Positions 1 through 12,600 of a stretch of DNA of 64,000 nt are shown piece after piece. The DNA is taken from assembly GCA_019915015.1 (NCBI GenBank), contig JAHBBC010000005.1, positions 1,736,001-1,800,000 on the forward strand, written 5' to 3'. Within the stretch, counting starts at the first letter, position 1. Each line of letters starts with the position of its first letter. The DNA comes from Auriscalpium vulgare (taxonomy: Eukaryota; Basidiomycota; Agaricomycetes; Russulales; Auriscalpiaceae). Under the pieces are notes generated by a model, which saw nothing but the letters and a program-made list of their open reading frames with translations, made no database searches and was not told the origin of the DNA. The translations under genes were made by a program, and so were the position numbers.

Positions 1-735
1 TAGATCTGCTTGAGGATGAGGAGAAGAAGTCTTTGCTACTAGGCGCATGGAATGGCTTCAAGCTCGAGGTACGTGTCTTCCTTTCATCACTGTCTAGGCC
101 AAGCCGACAGCTCACCTTCGCGTTAGCAACGTCGCCAGTTCCCTGACCTCGTGCCAACATCCATCGGCTCCGATTACGCAGGGATTAGCGCCGGGCGCGT
201 CCTGAACGCGCGCACGTCGTCTGCGCTGCCTTCTCCACGCCAATCCTCCCGCACGGTGCAAGACCGCGTCGCCCGTGCCGCGACCAGCGGCGCTGGCTCC
301 GCTCCTGCCTCCCGCCCACCGGCCTTTCCCCCACTCCAGCAATCAGCCATTGCTGCCCCCGCGGCGCCCGCGTTCCGCCAGCCCGTGCGCAGCACGGCGT
401 GGTCTGCGTCTGCGGCAGGTGCCAGCGCGCCAGCGCCGCAGAGCCAGCCCGCCCCGAGCGCCCCGAGCGCGCGCCCACCCCCGCCGAAGCTGTCCAGCGC
501 GGCGTTCCCGACGCTGCCGTCCGCGTCTGCGTCGCGTTTGAAACCCGTCACGGGGAGTAGTACGTCACTGCAGAAAATTCTGGGCAGCGCGGCGCCGGCC
601 ACGTCTGCATGGTCGCCCGGCGCATCTGCGGAGGCGGAAGGAGGTGCGCCAGAGCAAGCTGTGGGAGGCGGCAAAAAGAAGGGTAAGGGCAAGCAAAAAC
701 AGACGCTCTTCACGCTGGGGTCGTTCCCAACGTAA
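1..735 (+). CDS. HEL2: 3' end of HEL2/ZNF598-type RING ubiquitin ligase (partial)
   Basis: C-terminal part of a gene that begins left of the window. The first exon ends LLGAWNGFKLE at base 68. Removing a 58-nt intron (69-126, gt...ttag) keeps phase 0 and resumes QRRQFPDLVP, so the joined text reads FKLEQRRQFPDL. That matches the segment before the low-complexity tail of fungal Hel2/ZNF598, the E3 ligase that ubiquitinates collided ribosomes in ribosome-associated quality control. The remainder is a Pro/Ala/Ser-rich disordered region ending in a Lys-rich patch and KQTLFTLGSFPT, stop at 733-735. The RING and zinc fingers would be upstream and cannot be seen, so the assignment rests on this C-terminal signature only. 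Confidence 0.62.
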
Positions 736-902
736 TAGGGTCCCTCGTACCAAGGCATTTGTGGATACATACATACATGGTATACTCATAGGCTTGGTTC
801 CGAGCAGATCGAAACGCGGACCACATCTTCGCGTGTACGAGTACAAGTGGTATACATAACATATCGGAATGGTGTCGAAGCGATGCATGTGTATGCTATC
901 AG

Positions 903-2324
903 CTAGAGTTTCGCCTGCGTTGGGCGTCCGTCGAGTTTGATGACAATCTTTCCGAACTGCTCGCCAACCTTCATGAGCTCAAAGCCTTGTTCAGCGGCCT
1001 CGAGGCCGGGCAGGACGTGGCTAATAACGGGAACGATGCGTCTTTCTGAGATGAAGTTGATTGCGTTGACGAAGTCCTTGTGCGAGCCCATCGTCGAGCC
1101 TATCCGAGCAAGTGTGAATGCGACCAGCGACGGTCAGCGTCAGTGACTACTTACCAAGGAGTTGGTGGCCCTTCAACACCTCGCGCATGGTAAAGGGAAC
1201 TTGCGGCGCAACGGTCATGCCGAAACATACAATCCTGCCGCCCGCCCGCAGCACCTTGGACGTCTGCAGGGTGATTGGGCCACCGGCAGAATCAATCACA
1301 GAGTGCAAGAGACCCTTGCCGTTAGCCTTCAGCAGTTTGCCAAGCTGAACGGGCCAGTCCTCTATGGGCGCCGTTAGTGTGGGTTCCGTGATCGCGCGGA
1401 GGGGCAGCGGAGAGTACTTTGCCGGTAATTGACGCCGGCCTTTGCACCGAGTTGTACTGCTTTCGCGATCTTCGCGTCGTTGCCGCTGCTAACATAAACG
1501 TTCGCACCAAGTGCGACGCATATTTGGAGGGCGAGCAACGCGACGCCGCCGCCGATTCCCGTAATGAGGACATTGTCTCCCGGCTGTACGCGCGCGTTGA
1601 CCGTGATGGCTCTGTAGACTGTCGCTCAACAGACGGCACAACGCAAGAGCAGCGATACAGAGACTGTACCTCCACGCGGTAACGGCGGCCACGGGTAAGG
1701 AAGCGGCTTGCACGTCATCCAAGTGATCCGGGGCGAGGACGAGCTGGTCACGCTCTACCACAACGTATTCGGTGAAGGTACCAATTGGAGGGTTATTTCC
1801 TCCCCCAAGGATTCCGAGGCCACGCCTGCTCGTCATGAGCACCATTCTGTGACATCAGTAGATATAGGACACACGGAGATTCAGGCCCGTTGGGATCTGA
1901 CTCCCAACCGCGCGTGGGGACGAGGAGAACGCGCTTGTTCAGCAGAGTGTCAGACGCGTCCGACGACGCGACAACGACGCCTACGACGAGTTGGACGTCA
2001 GATGCATGTGATGCGTGATGTGCGCGACGTACCTGCACCGTCCGCTCCCAGTGTGCTTCCGGACACCACGTTCGGGTACTGACCCTTCCTTGACCATAGC
2101 TGCGGAGACATGAACAGAGCGCTACGTCCACCGACACGCGCACGCACCTCCCTGTGGTTGAACCCTGCTGCTGTGATCTTCACGAGGACGTCGCCTTCCT
2201 TGAGCGCGGGTATCGGCTGCTCCACTAACGGGGCGTCATGGTAGACGGGTGTGCCTGCGGCGTGCGCATGCTGCTTGATGATGATCGCCTTCGTGGTTGA
2301 CGGGACCTGCGCCTGAGGTGACAT
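903..2324 (-). CDS. Zinc-type alcohol dehydrogenase-like (MDR) oxidoreductase
   Basis: Medium-chain dehydrogenase/reductase with several introns, starting MSPQAQVPSTTKAIII at 2324 and ending at 903. The N-terminal GroES-like part contains EGDVLVKITAAGFNHRE followed, after an intron, by LWSRKGQYPNVV. Next come FTEYVVVERDQLVLAPDHL and the Rossmann nucleotide-binding motif NVLITGIGGGVALLALQ. The tail is DSAGGPITLQ, GGRIVCFGMTV and GKIVIKLDGR. The usual cysteine ligands of structural zinc are not seen, which is common in the quinone-oxidoreductase/YogA-like branch. NAD(P)H-dependent reduction of a small carbonyl or quinone is the family expectation; the substrate is unknown. A likely splice (phase 1) joins GVNYRQ to DWPVQLGKLL. 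The gene looks intact and lies tail to tail with HEL2. Confidence 0.85.
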
Positions 2325-2654
2325 GCTTTCCAGCTGAATTTATGTAAAGACGGAAATTGCAAGAAACAGAAACTGAATGCTACAAGTCGGACGGGTTCAA
2401 CGCCAGGGATGCCGGCCTGCCGGTGTGAAGCACATGCCCGCTCGTAGGCGCGCTCCCTCTCGCATAAGTATAGGGCCTATACACGGGCGGTAAGTAAAGC
2501 GGAAGGATGCTCAATGGTGTCTTGCATGGCTATGTGGATTTGTTGACTCGGTTTGCTGAAACAGAAGTACTGAGTTATAGTACTAGTAGTATACCGCACG
2601 AAGCCGCCAGCGGCTGCCAGGCGGCCATTGCCGAAGGCCTTTGCTCTTGACGCG
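2325..2654. promoter_or_regulatory. Divergent intergenic region
   Basis: 330 bases between the starts of the MDR oxidoreductase (minus) and the TFIIIC-like gene (plus), so it must hold both promoters. I see no clear TATA box and no ORF of note. Confidence 0.4.
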
Positions 2655-5593
2655 ATGTCGCCTCGCGAACTGCGTCCTCGAACTGCGCGCCCCAGCTACA
2701 CAGCCGTATACCAAGGCGAAGGAGACGATCAAGAGGCGGGTCCCTCGCGTCCTGGACCCGCGCTCGACGATGAGGGTAGCAGCGGAAGCGACTTTGCCCC
2801 CGCACAAGCCGAAGCAGAACCCTCCGAGGGCGAGGAGATCTTGGACGCCAACACGGAGCCCGAGGAAGAAGTTGATCCTCGACGCTCACGCTCTGTCCGC
2901 GATGAGGATGCATCTAACTCTTTGGCCACGCCCACCACCGTCTCCCGCCGTCCCTCCAAAGCTAAAGTCAAAAGCACGCCTGGCATCTCTCGTCCTCTGA
3001 ATCGCCAAATGTATACGCGACCTATCCCGAGCGTGAACCATCGCCACAAGGCCATCCCCATTTTCCGGCGCGCCGCGCCCGTCGAGCGCCTTGTTCGGCC
3101 ACCTGTCCTGTTCGGCGCGAACGACATCGCACCGACGAACAGCTACACGTCTGACGCGGTCGTCACGGACCGGCTGAACAAGGCATGGGGTTACAACGTC
3201 GGTCCCGGCCCATTGTGGGAGGTGTTGGAAGACCGTGGCTGGTTCAAGGAATCGGAGGATGTTGATGGGCAGGCGGAGCGGGAGGAGTGGCGACGGCCGA
3301 GGGTTCATCGAGGTGTAGCGATGAGCGAGGGCTGGTCTGTCCTCAGTCCAGAGTGTGTACTTACTCTACTCTGTCCAGCTACCTCACGAATCAAGGTTTC
3401 TTTTTATTTGACCATCTCGTCCATGCCCCGCTAGGTCTGCCTTGTCGTACTTGCCCACCGACACGACCACCACTGACGATGGGACGCTGAAACCTCCGCC
3501 GCCGGTGTCGTGCGCCTTCGGTCCGTTCAACAAACAAACATCCCGCGACGTGCACATCTTCGACTCCTTTGCAATGTGTATGCCAATGCCGCTTGTGTTT
3601 ACGCCCTCCACGCTCACTGACCATCATGCTGGAAGCGGAATACTTGCCAGAAAACACGTCTCACGTCTTCAACGCAGGTGCACCAGTTTGGGGCATGGAC
3701 TGGTGTCCGATTCATCCTGCAGACCGCCCGGGTGCGTCTGTACTCCAGCGTCCGGCATTGTTGACTGACACCCCATAGCTCTTGCGTACAAGCAGCATCT
3801 TGCCGTCGCGCCGTTACCGACGCGTGCGCACTCACCGGAAATCGGCGTCAAAGCACCCCGACCCTCGCACGCGTGCATACAAATCTGGAGCCTCGGTCCG
3901 CCGCCCGCCGCCAGCAACCACAGCAAAGACAACGGGATGATGCACTGCGATATGGTTCTCTGTATTGAAAGCGGTGCTGCTCATGATCTCAAATGGTGCC
4001 CTCTTCCATCTCATGATGAGGTAGCAGTCGTTCACATCATGCATGAGGTATGACCCTGAACGTTTGAACGCTTGCGCAGCTGGCAGGTCCTCCGACTCTA
4101 GGCCACATACGCAAACTTGGCTTGCTAGCGGGGACTTTCGAAGATGGTTCGCTCTCGATCTACGTAGTGCCGTATCCACCAGATGTGCGGCATCTGCAAC
4201 CATCCTCAAACCACGATCCTCTGTTCTGTATGTATCAATAGGATTGCATGCTATTCGGAGCTAATGTGCCCTCAGTGAAGCTCTCCGATCCTATCATTCG
4301 ATTGGAATTGGAGGAGGCGGCGTGCTGGTCGCTCGACTGGGGAAATAGCGAGCTTTTAGCCGTGGGATGCACTAACGGTATGTCATATGCAAAGATCTTG
4401 CCTGTGCATGTGCAGTGGGATTCTCAAACGTATCCAGGTGCAATCGCGGTGTGTGACATAGCCCCGGTGTTACGGTCGCCTGCTCAACATGGAGCGCAAA
4501 GTACGATCTCTCTACGCGTTTGCATACATGAATCTTTTTCTAAATTTTGCCTTTGCATGCATAGATCTGCTTCCAACCCACTACATACACGTGCACCAGT
4601 CGGCCGTGCGCGCAATTTCTTGGATTCGGACACCTACACTCTCCGGTACAGGCGAACGGCGGGCGGACGACGATCCAACCGTGCTTGCTAGCGGGGGATA
4701 TGATGGACTGGAGTGTCTGACAGACATTCGCGACCCTATGGGCAACATCATGAATCGCACGCGAGGTGTGTAGGCAGTTTGGTCATTGTACTCCTATCTT
4801 CATGCCACCGAATGCGCAGACGTGATCACAGCTTTCCCGTACTCGCCTTACGCCGGCGGTCCTGTCACTATAGACCACGAGAATATCGTCAAGGCATTCT
4901 CGGTGTCGCCGAGCATGCTGGGCCGTGGGCACACGCTCATGGAGCCCGCCGGTCCTGTCTGGGTGGGCCACTCTTTTACTCTATCCTTATGTGAACGTGC
5001 TGAAAAATATGCATGATGCAGAGTCTAGGGACGTCAGACTACCATCCTCAGCTAGCCGTCGGCGCAGCGGACGGAACATGTAGCACCACCAACATGCTGC
5101 GATCCACACGTCGCGGCGGCACCGTGGTATGTCGAGTTGTTGTCAGCATGTACCTCAGTAACTGAACAGTCGGCCATAAATATAGCCCTTCCTTGTACAC
5201 AAAATCTATCAGCTTGACTACAGCCGCAGCACGCAGACGTACCGCATGCTAGACCGATTCCTGCCGTACGAGACCCCCGACCGCACCTCCGCCATCGCAC
5301 GCTCCAAAGCCAAATCGAAGCGTCTTTCTGCCGATGGCGGGGATGAGCCTGCGACAGGTACGGGCGCTTGGCCCACCGAAGTCGGCGTGCTGCGTGTCGC
5401 GTGGAACTCGGGCAATGGGCTCGCAGCCGCGGGACTGCTCGCGTCGGCGACGGCAAGCGGGCTGTGCAGGGTGGATCATCTACAGGGACGCTGGATGCGC
5501 GGGAAGGTGCCGTACGAGAGTGTAGAGCTGATGAGAAAGGAGGGGGAGGGGGAGTTTATGGATGTGGATGAGGAGGACGAAGAGGACGACTGA
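2655..5593 (+). CDS. sfc6: TFIIIC subunit, Sfc6/Tfc6-like (WD-repeat)
   Basis: Probable orthologue of the tau-91/Sfc6 (GTF3C2) subunit of TFIIIC, the RNA polymerase III factor that binds the B box of tRNA genes. The start MSPRELRPRTARPSYTA is chosen because a basic N-terminus followed by an acidic, disordered stretch is typical. After about residue 110 come RPIPSVNHRHKAIPIF, LNKAWGYNVGPGPLWEVLEDRG and then scattered WD-type blades in separate exons: VWGMDWCPIH, CIQIWSLG, LLAGTFEDGSLSIYVVPYP, CWSLDWGNSELLAVGCTNG, AVRAISWIRTP and LASGGYDGLECLTDIRDP. The C-terminus ends in an acidic run (DVDEEDEEDD). At least eight introns are implied. Exon limits in 3300-5200 are approximate. Confidence 0.7.
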
Positions 5594-6675
5594 TTATTGA
5601 TATAATAACTTCGAATTCCACGGTATGCACATTCAGTTATGTATGTGCCGTTATAATCCTGGATTCTGGTAGTCTGGCTCCCCGATCTAGTGGGATACTG
5701 CCAATACGCTGAGCAAGCGGCGTAAGTTGCGTCGTGTAGCACATGGAAATCTACCCCGCCCGCAAGTCGGAGCAGCCAGCACGCACCTGAGAGCGAAGCC
5801 TTCGTCCATACTAGTTGCCAGATACAGGCTCCTCGCCTCGTGAGTCTATAGCCTTGTAAGTAGTCTGTGTCAGTGCGCTGAGCCCTCTCGAATTTCGGCA
5901 TTTATTTAAGAATCGGCAGCGCAGATGATCTGAAGCAGGTTCGAAAACCGGCTCGCAGATCCTCCCGGGCCGCTGAGACAGGACGCTAGCTGAGCCTAGT
6001 AGAGGGCCCCTCGCAGCCGTATGATAGCAATCCCGGAGGTCCCACTGCCGGGGCCGTTGGAGGATGTCAGGGTTTCGGAAAACGCATCCCATGTGGATCG
6101 TATCTTCCATGTCAAAGTGAATGATGAACATGTTGGCGAGCGGCGTTGGCCCGTGGCAGCAGCGCAACAAAGACCCGCTGTCGTGGCGGCGTGGTGGCAT
6201 CATGATGCGGAGTCCGGACCCTGTACCTCATAACGCTCACGTGCCTGCAAATTTGTTCCTGGCGGCGACGCTTGGCTCGCCACGACACTGTTCCCGACCG
6301 CCACGACCTCCGCGATCATCATTCTTCAGACTGACATGGGCCCTCATAGGCCCTCATCTGCCTCCGAAACGTCCAAGGTGCGGGCAGGGGTAGGCAGGGG
6401 TAGGCACGGTCAGGCCAGGCCAGGGCATTTCATCTCGCTTGGGTCTTTCTCCGTCCTTACCTCCGTCGCGTCGCGCGACAAAACTGCCTCCGCACTAATT
6501 GCCGTCTCGCTTCGACGTACCTTTCGTGGAGCCAGCGGAATGACTGTTCTTCAGCAACGGCAATTAGTGTCTCATGCCTGAATAAAGACCGCGTCCCTTT
6601 AAATGCTCGGCCGCTCAGCAGCTGTGCCTCGCCCTGCCCGTCCTCAGTCTCTTTTCGTACTCTCAACCCATCCAC
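5594..6675. other. Intergenic region, no gene recognised
   Basis: 1.1 kb between the TFIIIC-like gene and the metzincin gene. The open frames on the minus strand here (up to 141 codons) have no recognisable motif. A short degenerate run of GGGGTAGGCA / GGTCAGGCCAGG repeats sits at about 6380-6425. The last 100 bases are pyrimidine-rich and probably the promoter and leader of the metzincin gene. Confidence 0.4.
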
Positions 6676-9600
6676 ATGGAAGCCCATCGTCTAGGCGGCA
6701 TTGCAACGACATGCACCAAGGACGGCAAAAACTTGAAGGTCGTCGTCGTGCGCAAGGGAGGCGTTCTCTTTGACGCAGACTGCCAATTTCTGGCGCCCGG
6801 CGTCGACCCGTCTACCGTCCCTGGCGAGCCTCTCGAAATACCTGAGGCTCCGGACAGCAGTCGCAAGACGATGTCCAAGTGGTCCAAGGGCACTCTCTCC
6901 GGCACTGCGCACCAGCACTCCTCTGTCGCTGGGTGCATCTCCACCCTCCTCAACCTTCAGTCCGTTGAAGTCCCATGCTTCTTCTATCAAACCGAGGACT
7001 GCAGCATCGTCCTACGGACATTTGGCAGAGGCAGAACCGGCTTCTGGGAAGGCAATGACGATGAGTGGGATGAGCGTTCGTGCCTTCACTAGTCTATAAC
7101 GCCTTGCGCTGATCTTTCATGACTATATTAGCTGTCAAGATTGTTGACGCGCAGGCGCAACTGCCTCCATACGCGGGAACATCGCTGGCGGCTCATACGA
7201 GCACCAATGGAGCATGGATTTACCTCTACTAGTATGTCCTCACTGTACGCATACCTTGGCCGTAGCCTTACTCCCTCTAGTCAGTCTGCTGGAAAGGAAA
7301 AGTCGGGCGAAATTGTCGGCTGCAGGCTTCGAATGGACGGTAAAGTCGTGACCCGGCCGTCGCCAGCTTTCAATGGAGGCACACTCGCTCTCGGCTCACC
7401 GTTCGCCGTCATGAGCAAGGATGGGGAGTACAGTCTTTACTAGTGAGTACTGGTCCCAGATCGAAATGCCTGTACTAACCCGCCATACTAGCACGACCGA
7501 AGACAGTCAGGAGATCGGCGAAGCATACGGCACGATGTCTGTTACTCCTGCAACAGAAACCTTCGTTGGCACGTTTGGCCCCGACTGGTTCGTCAAATTA
7601 GGAACCTTTAGCAAACCTCACAAAATCTCCGAGATCTCTGCCATCCACGTCAACGAACGTCCCATCGTATACACGTCCATGGCCTATCGGTCCACACCAT
7701 CGACTTTCAACCCCAACGCTAGGCTGAAGATGGGCTACAAGTTTGACCCACGAGCGCTGACCTGTTCGCCAATTGCAATGACAGCACCGACGCCTGAATA
7801 TGCTTCTCTCATCATCATCTTTGTGGACGAGTCAGGCGCAGTGAACATCATGAAGGGGTCTTCACACGTCTCGGTCGCTGACAACAGCGGAAACCCCATA
7901 GCTTGCCCTATCCCACTTGATACGATGAGGACTGCCTTTGGACCAAATCCCGTGCCCATCGTTCCTCCTAAGCCCAAGCCCGTGGCTCCGGCGCCGCCTA
8001 CAGCGCCCTTCATGGACCCTCTCGTTCTGCAGCAGGAGCTCGCCAGGCTGGTGAGCGAGGTTGTTCAGCAAGAATTCGCCAAGCGCGATGCTCAGATGGG
8101 GTCTTTGCCTGTCGGCGGTCCACTTCCTACCGTCATCTCTCACGCCGGCGGGCTCCAGTCGTCTGGCCGCAGCGCATGGGCATTCAAGGGATGCCTGGAG
8201 GTCCCGTGGAAGAAGCCTCCGCACATCCACCGAGGGTTGACTATGCACTTCGTCATCGCATCGACGCAGAAGCTGTGGCAGACGGTGCCGGCGACGTTGA
8301 CATACTTTTTCTTGGAGGGCAACGATGTACAAAAGTCGAAGGTGCGACAAGTCGTGAAGGAGTGGGAGCCCTACGCCGCCGTTACGTTCCAAGAAGCAAC
8401 GTCGGCCACAAACTCGCTCATCCGCATCAAGTTTGACCGTCAAGACGGGTCTTGGAGTTTCGTGAGTTTCTATTCCGTATGTCTCCAGTTTAACGACATC
8501 CTGAGTGCTTCCATAGGTAGGTCGGGACTGCGAAGATGTCAAGGCGGACGAGCCCACTATGAATCTTGGGTGGATCGACTCGCGTCAGCAGAGTATTCCT
8601 GACAACGAGAGAGGCGTCATTTTGCACGAGGTTCGTGACCAAAGACACGGTCATCCTTAGTCTCTGACAACCCTCTCTAGTTTGGGCACACGTTGGGCCT
8701 ACTACATGAGCATCAATCGCCGGCTCGCGGTGTCGGGGCCAAGCTCGATGAGAAGAAGGCGATCCTGTTCTACAAAGAGAGTCAGCTCGGGTGGGACGAC
8801 GCCATGATCCGCGAACAGATTATCGACGTGTATAACAGCAAGGAAGTCAGCAACTTCTCCGAATTGGATACGACGTCGATCATGCACTACCCGATGCCCA
8901 AAGAATTGACTGGGCTTTCATACGATGTCCCCTACAGTAAGTCTGCCCGGAAGAAACCACGGACGTATCTGACGAACGCATAGATAGCCAGCTGTCGCAG
9001 TTGGACAAGGCGTACATGTTCATAAATTATCCTCGCGCCAAACCCCACCCCGACGCGCCGAACTATACCCTTGAGACTGCCCTGCAGGACGCCGGAGTCC
9101 CAGCTGACGTCCAGGATGAAATTCTCGATATACCCCACGAGAACGGACTGCCATGTGTCTCCGAGATTCGCCGAGTCTTTTCTGCCTGGGTGTCGAAAAG
9201 CCGAATTGCGAAGAAGTCGCCCCCGTCTAAGGCTCGCGCAGCTGGACGCCTTCGCTTCCTAGGCAAGCACAGGTCCGAACCCCAGGAACCTCATTACGCT
9301 CTACAGCCGTTGGACGAGTACGGCGACTGCGCCAACGAGATGCCAGTCGTCCGTCAGGCGAAGAAGGGTGTCGCGCATGCCGTTGCGGTCGCGAGCACGC
9401 TATGGCCATTCCCTCCTGAGGCTGACGGTGATCCGGATTTTGAGCTCCAGTTGACGTTCAAGTGGGCCAATCAGCCTGATTCGACGCTCACGCCGCACCG
9501 GCAGACGCTTGTGGAGAAGGCCATGGCGAGTTGGGAGGGCCACGCCAGCCTCCGCTTCAAATGGGACCAGCAAGCCGACACGCCGCTCATCATCGCCTTC

Positions 9601-12600
9601 CAGGATGCCCTTCCTGGCGATCCGAGTCTCCGCAGTTATACCGCCGGCCTTGGCTCGACACTGGAGCCGACGACCAAGGGGATCAAGATAGACCACAGCG
9701 TCCTTCTGAGGGTAGCCAGGGATCAGGCTGCGATAGACTTGTTCAACAAATTTCTCACCAAGCCGGGCTTCACTAACAAGACTGACTGTCACACGCGCAA
9801 CTTGCGGAGCGCCATTCACGAGGTTAGTCGGGTTGGTCCGCACGTCTTGCAGTTGAAACTAACGTCATTATATTACTTTTCTAGCTCGGACACGTGCTGG
9901 GATTGCACCACGAGGCCAACGGATTCCTCGCATCCCTCGTGCACAGCATACCCCGCGTCACTGACAAAGCGTCGCTGGACAAGAGTGCGACAATCAAGTA
10001 CGATGACGTGCAGGATTTGGTGTCGACAAAGTATGATTTTACGTCGGTGATGGATTCGATGAACATCAAGGCGAAGGATATCGCTGTTGACTACCTGTCG
10101 CGGTACTCCCTCGAAACCGACCTGGACCGCCTTCTGGACGACGCCGAAGACCGCGCGATCAAAGTTTGCTACGAGCTGTCACCCTACGACCAGGCGAACA
10201 TCGCACTGTTATATCCTGGCAAGCTTCTCCTTAGCCCGCCGACGTCCGAAGTGAGAACTGCCCCCTTCGAGCTCGCGCGTTCAACTGGTGGAGAAAGTCT
10301 TGTGCGCATCTATGGAAGTCTTCTGGGCCTCAAGTCTGAAACGATCGCCATCCTAGAGGACCACGCGCGCAATGCTCGATGGACGAAGCTGCGCCAAATC
10401 TATGTAATCGCACTCAAAGAATCTATGAAGGAGCATTGGGCAACTGGCATTGAAGAGTTGCAAAAGCACGCGCTCCAGGAAGAGTTGCAAAAGCAGGGGC
10501 TCCAGCAGGCTACGGGCAAACCCTCTTACGGCCTTCCTGTTCGGCATCGGGGCGTCGAATCGAAGCCTTCGGTGCTGCCGCCGATCAAGCCTTTCAAAGA
10601 CCTCCTATACGAGAAACTTGACTCTATCTTTGGGTCGACGGGAAATCAATATCTCGCCTTGCAACTCCCCACCCGCTACTTGGACAAGTCGTCATTCGCT
10701 TACAAGACGAGCGGAATCTATAGCAACTTCACGAAGCCCAGTAAGCTCACTGGACTACCAACCGCTTCGTCGTTAACATCTTCTTCTTTCTAAAGCGGTC
10801 GTCAACGAAGCCGAATTCCGTCTCACGGACGAGCTCTTTGATGTGGGGAAGGTCGTCTCGGGGCCGAACGGAAAATCGATGGCGATGGTCTACGAGCAAG
10901 CCCTCAACAACCTTGTGCCAAAATACCAAGAAGACGCGCTTCGCAAACAACGGGAGCTTATCCGAGCTTGGCTGTTGACCAAGGTGGATGGCGAGTACAT
11001 GGGGGAGACAACGTCCACAGGTGACCAGTCAACGAGCACATCCGGGCGGGGAAAGGTCTACGGCATGCAGGAGTTCGCACAGCTCATCGATCCAGATGAT
11101 CCTTCGTCCGTGGACGAGAGTCTCGCGGTGAATGCGCCGAGCAAGTCCAAGTCCTCGAAGGCGGTCACCTCAACCGGCGCAGGACCCATGCAGGGTCTGC
11201 GATCGGGACAGTCATCGTCGAAGATGACCCGCATCGAGTTCTCGCAAGTCCTGATGCTGGACTATCTGAAGGAGCGCATGGACTGGGAGCTCACGAGGGA
11301 CAAGATGGTACGCAAGGCGATGGAGAGCGGCGACACAACAAAGATGGAGCAAGTCACGCGCCTCCTGGCTCACATCACGGCGGTACACGAGAATCGGCTG
11401 GCCGCGAAATACGGCGACGTGGTTGTCCGCGGCCGTATACACACTGTCCGGGAATTCCTTGGGTATCTGGACGTCAAGAGTACCGCAGAGGCACTGCAGG
11501 CAGCGAAGGATAGTCTGCGAGAATCTGCGATGAGCTCTGTCTACTCGTCGCGTGTGATATATCCGGTGCTCATGCAGCCCGTCGACTGGTGAGTACGGGA
11601 TGGGATGCGTCGTCAAAGTGTGCTGATCTATATCTATATCTAGGTTCGAGGCGCTCGACACGTCATTCGCACCGACGGACCTCTCGCAAGGCGTAGATAT
11701 CCTTCGAATGCAACTGGTAAGCACTGACGTGTGCTCACGAAAGTGATGACCTCTCACACGCCCATCAGACCCAGAAGAATGCGCGTCTCGACTCCCTCAA
11801 CGACCAGCTCTCTGCCTACATGTTCGCCACCGAAGGCAACGTTGAGACACTCAAGAAGGACGTGGAACAACTGACGAAGACGCGAGACGACGCCCAGGCC
11901 AATCTGACTCGACAGTACACGGCTTCGACAATCAACGCTGCGAAAATGTACCTCGAAGCCACTGCGCCGGGATCGGGCACGCTCACATCATCGATTTCGG
12001 CCGCGCTCGACAAGAAGCCCACTGACGATGCCAAGAGCCTTCTGGACAAGATCGACCTGAAACAGATCAGCGAAGACTTGAACAAGGTCTCAGAAGCGGA
12101 CAAGAACCTTACGAGCGCCGGTAGAGCCCTAACGGACAAGATGGCGCAGTTGGAGAAGGCGCGGGCTACGGACACGCGTGCACAGCAGGCTGTTCTGCAG
12201 CGCCAGATCACAAAGTGCCGCTCCGAAATCGAGGATCTATACGAACGCCTGGAGGTTGCGCAGCTTGCTGCGGCTAGGCACGCCAGCGACGGGACGAAGT
12301 CGCTCAAGGACGTGAAGATGCCGGTTGCAAGCGATGCTCGGTGGATGGACATCAGCTTCAAAACCACGGTGTCGAACAAGGAGACGGTGAAGGATACTTC
12401 CTCGAAGTCGTCGACGTCCTCCTGGAATGTGAATTTGTGGCTGGGAAGCACAAGCGGGGACAGTACCTCCTCCGAGGCTACGGCGAAGCACTCGAGTACG
12501 GAACAGCACGTGGAAGTTGACATTAGTCTGCGGGTGTCGCTGGTGACTGTCGACCGCAGTGGGTGGTTCCAGCCCCAGTTCTTCGACATGTCGGACTCGT

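Noticed and set aside
174..770. 198-codon minus-strand frame opposite the HEL2 tail
   Set aside because: Mirror of a GC-rich, low-complexity coding region; the plus-strand reading is the one with the recognised HEL2 segment and intron.
5930..5960. Possible tRNA B box (GGTTCGAAAACC)
   Set aside because: No A box or pairing acceptor stem upstream; no cloverleaf can be drawn.
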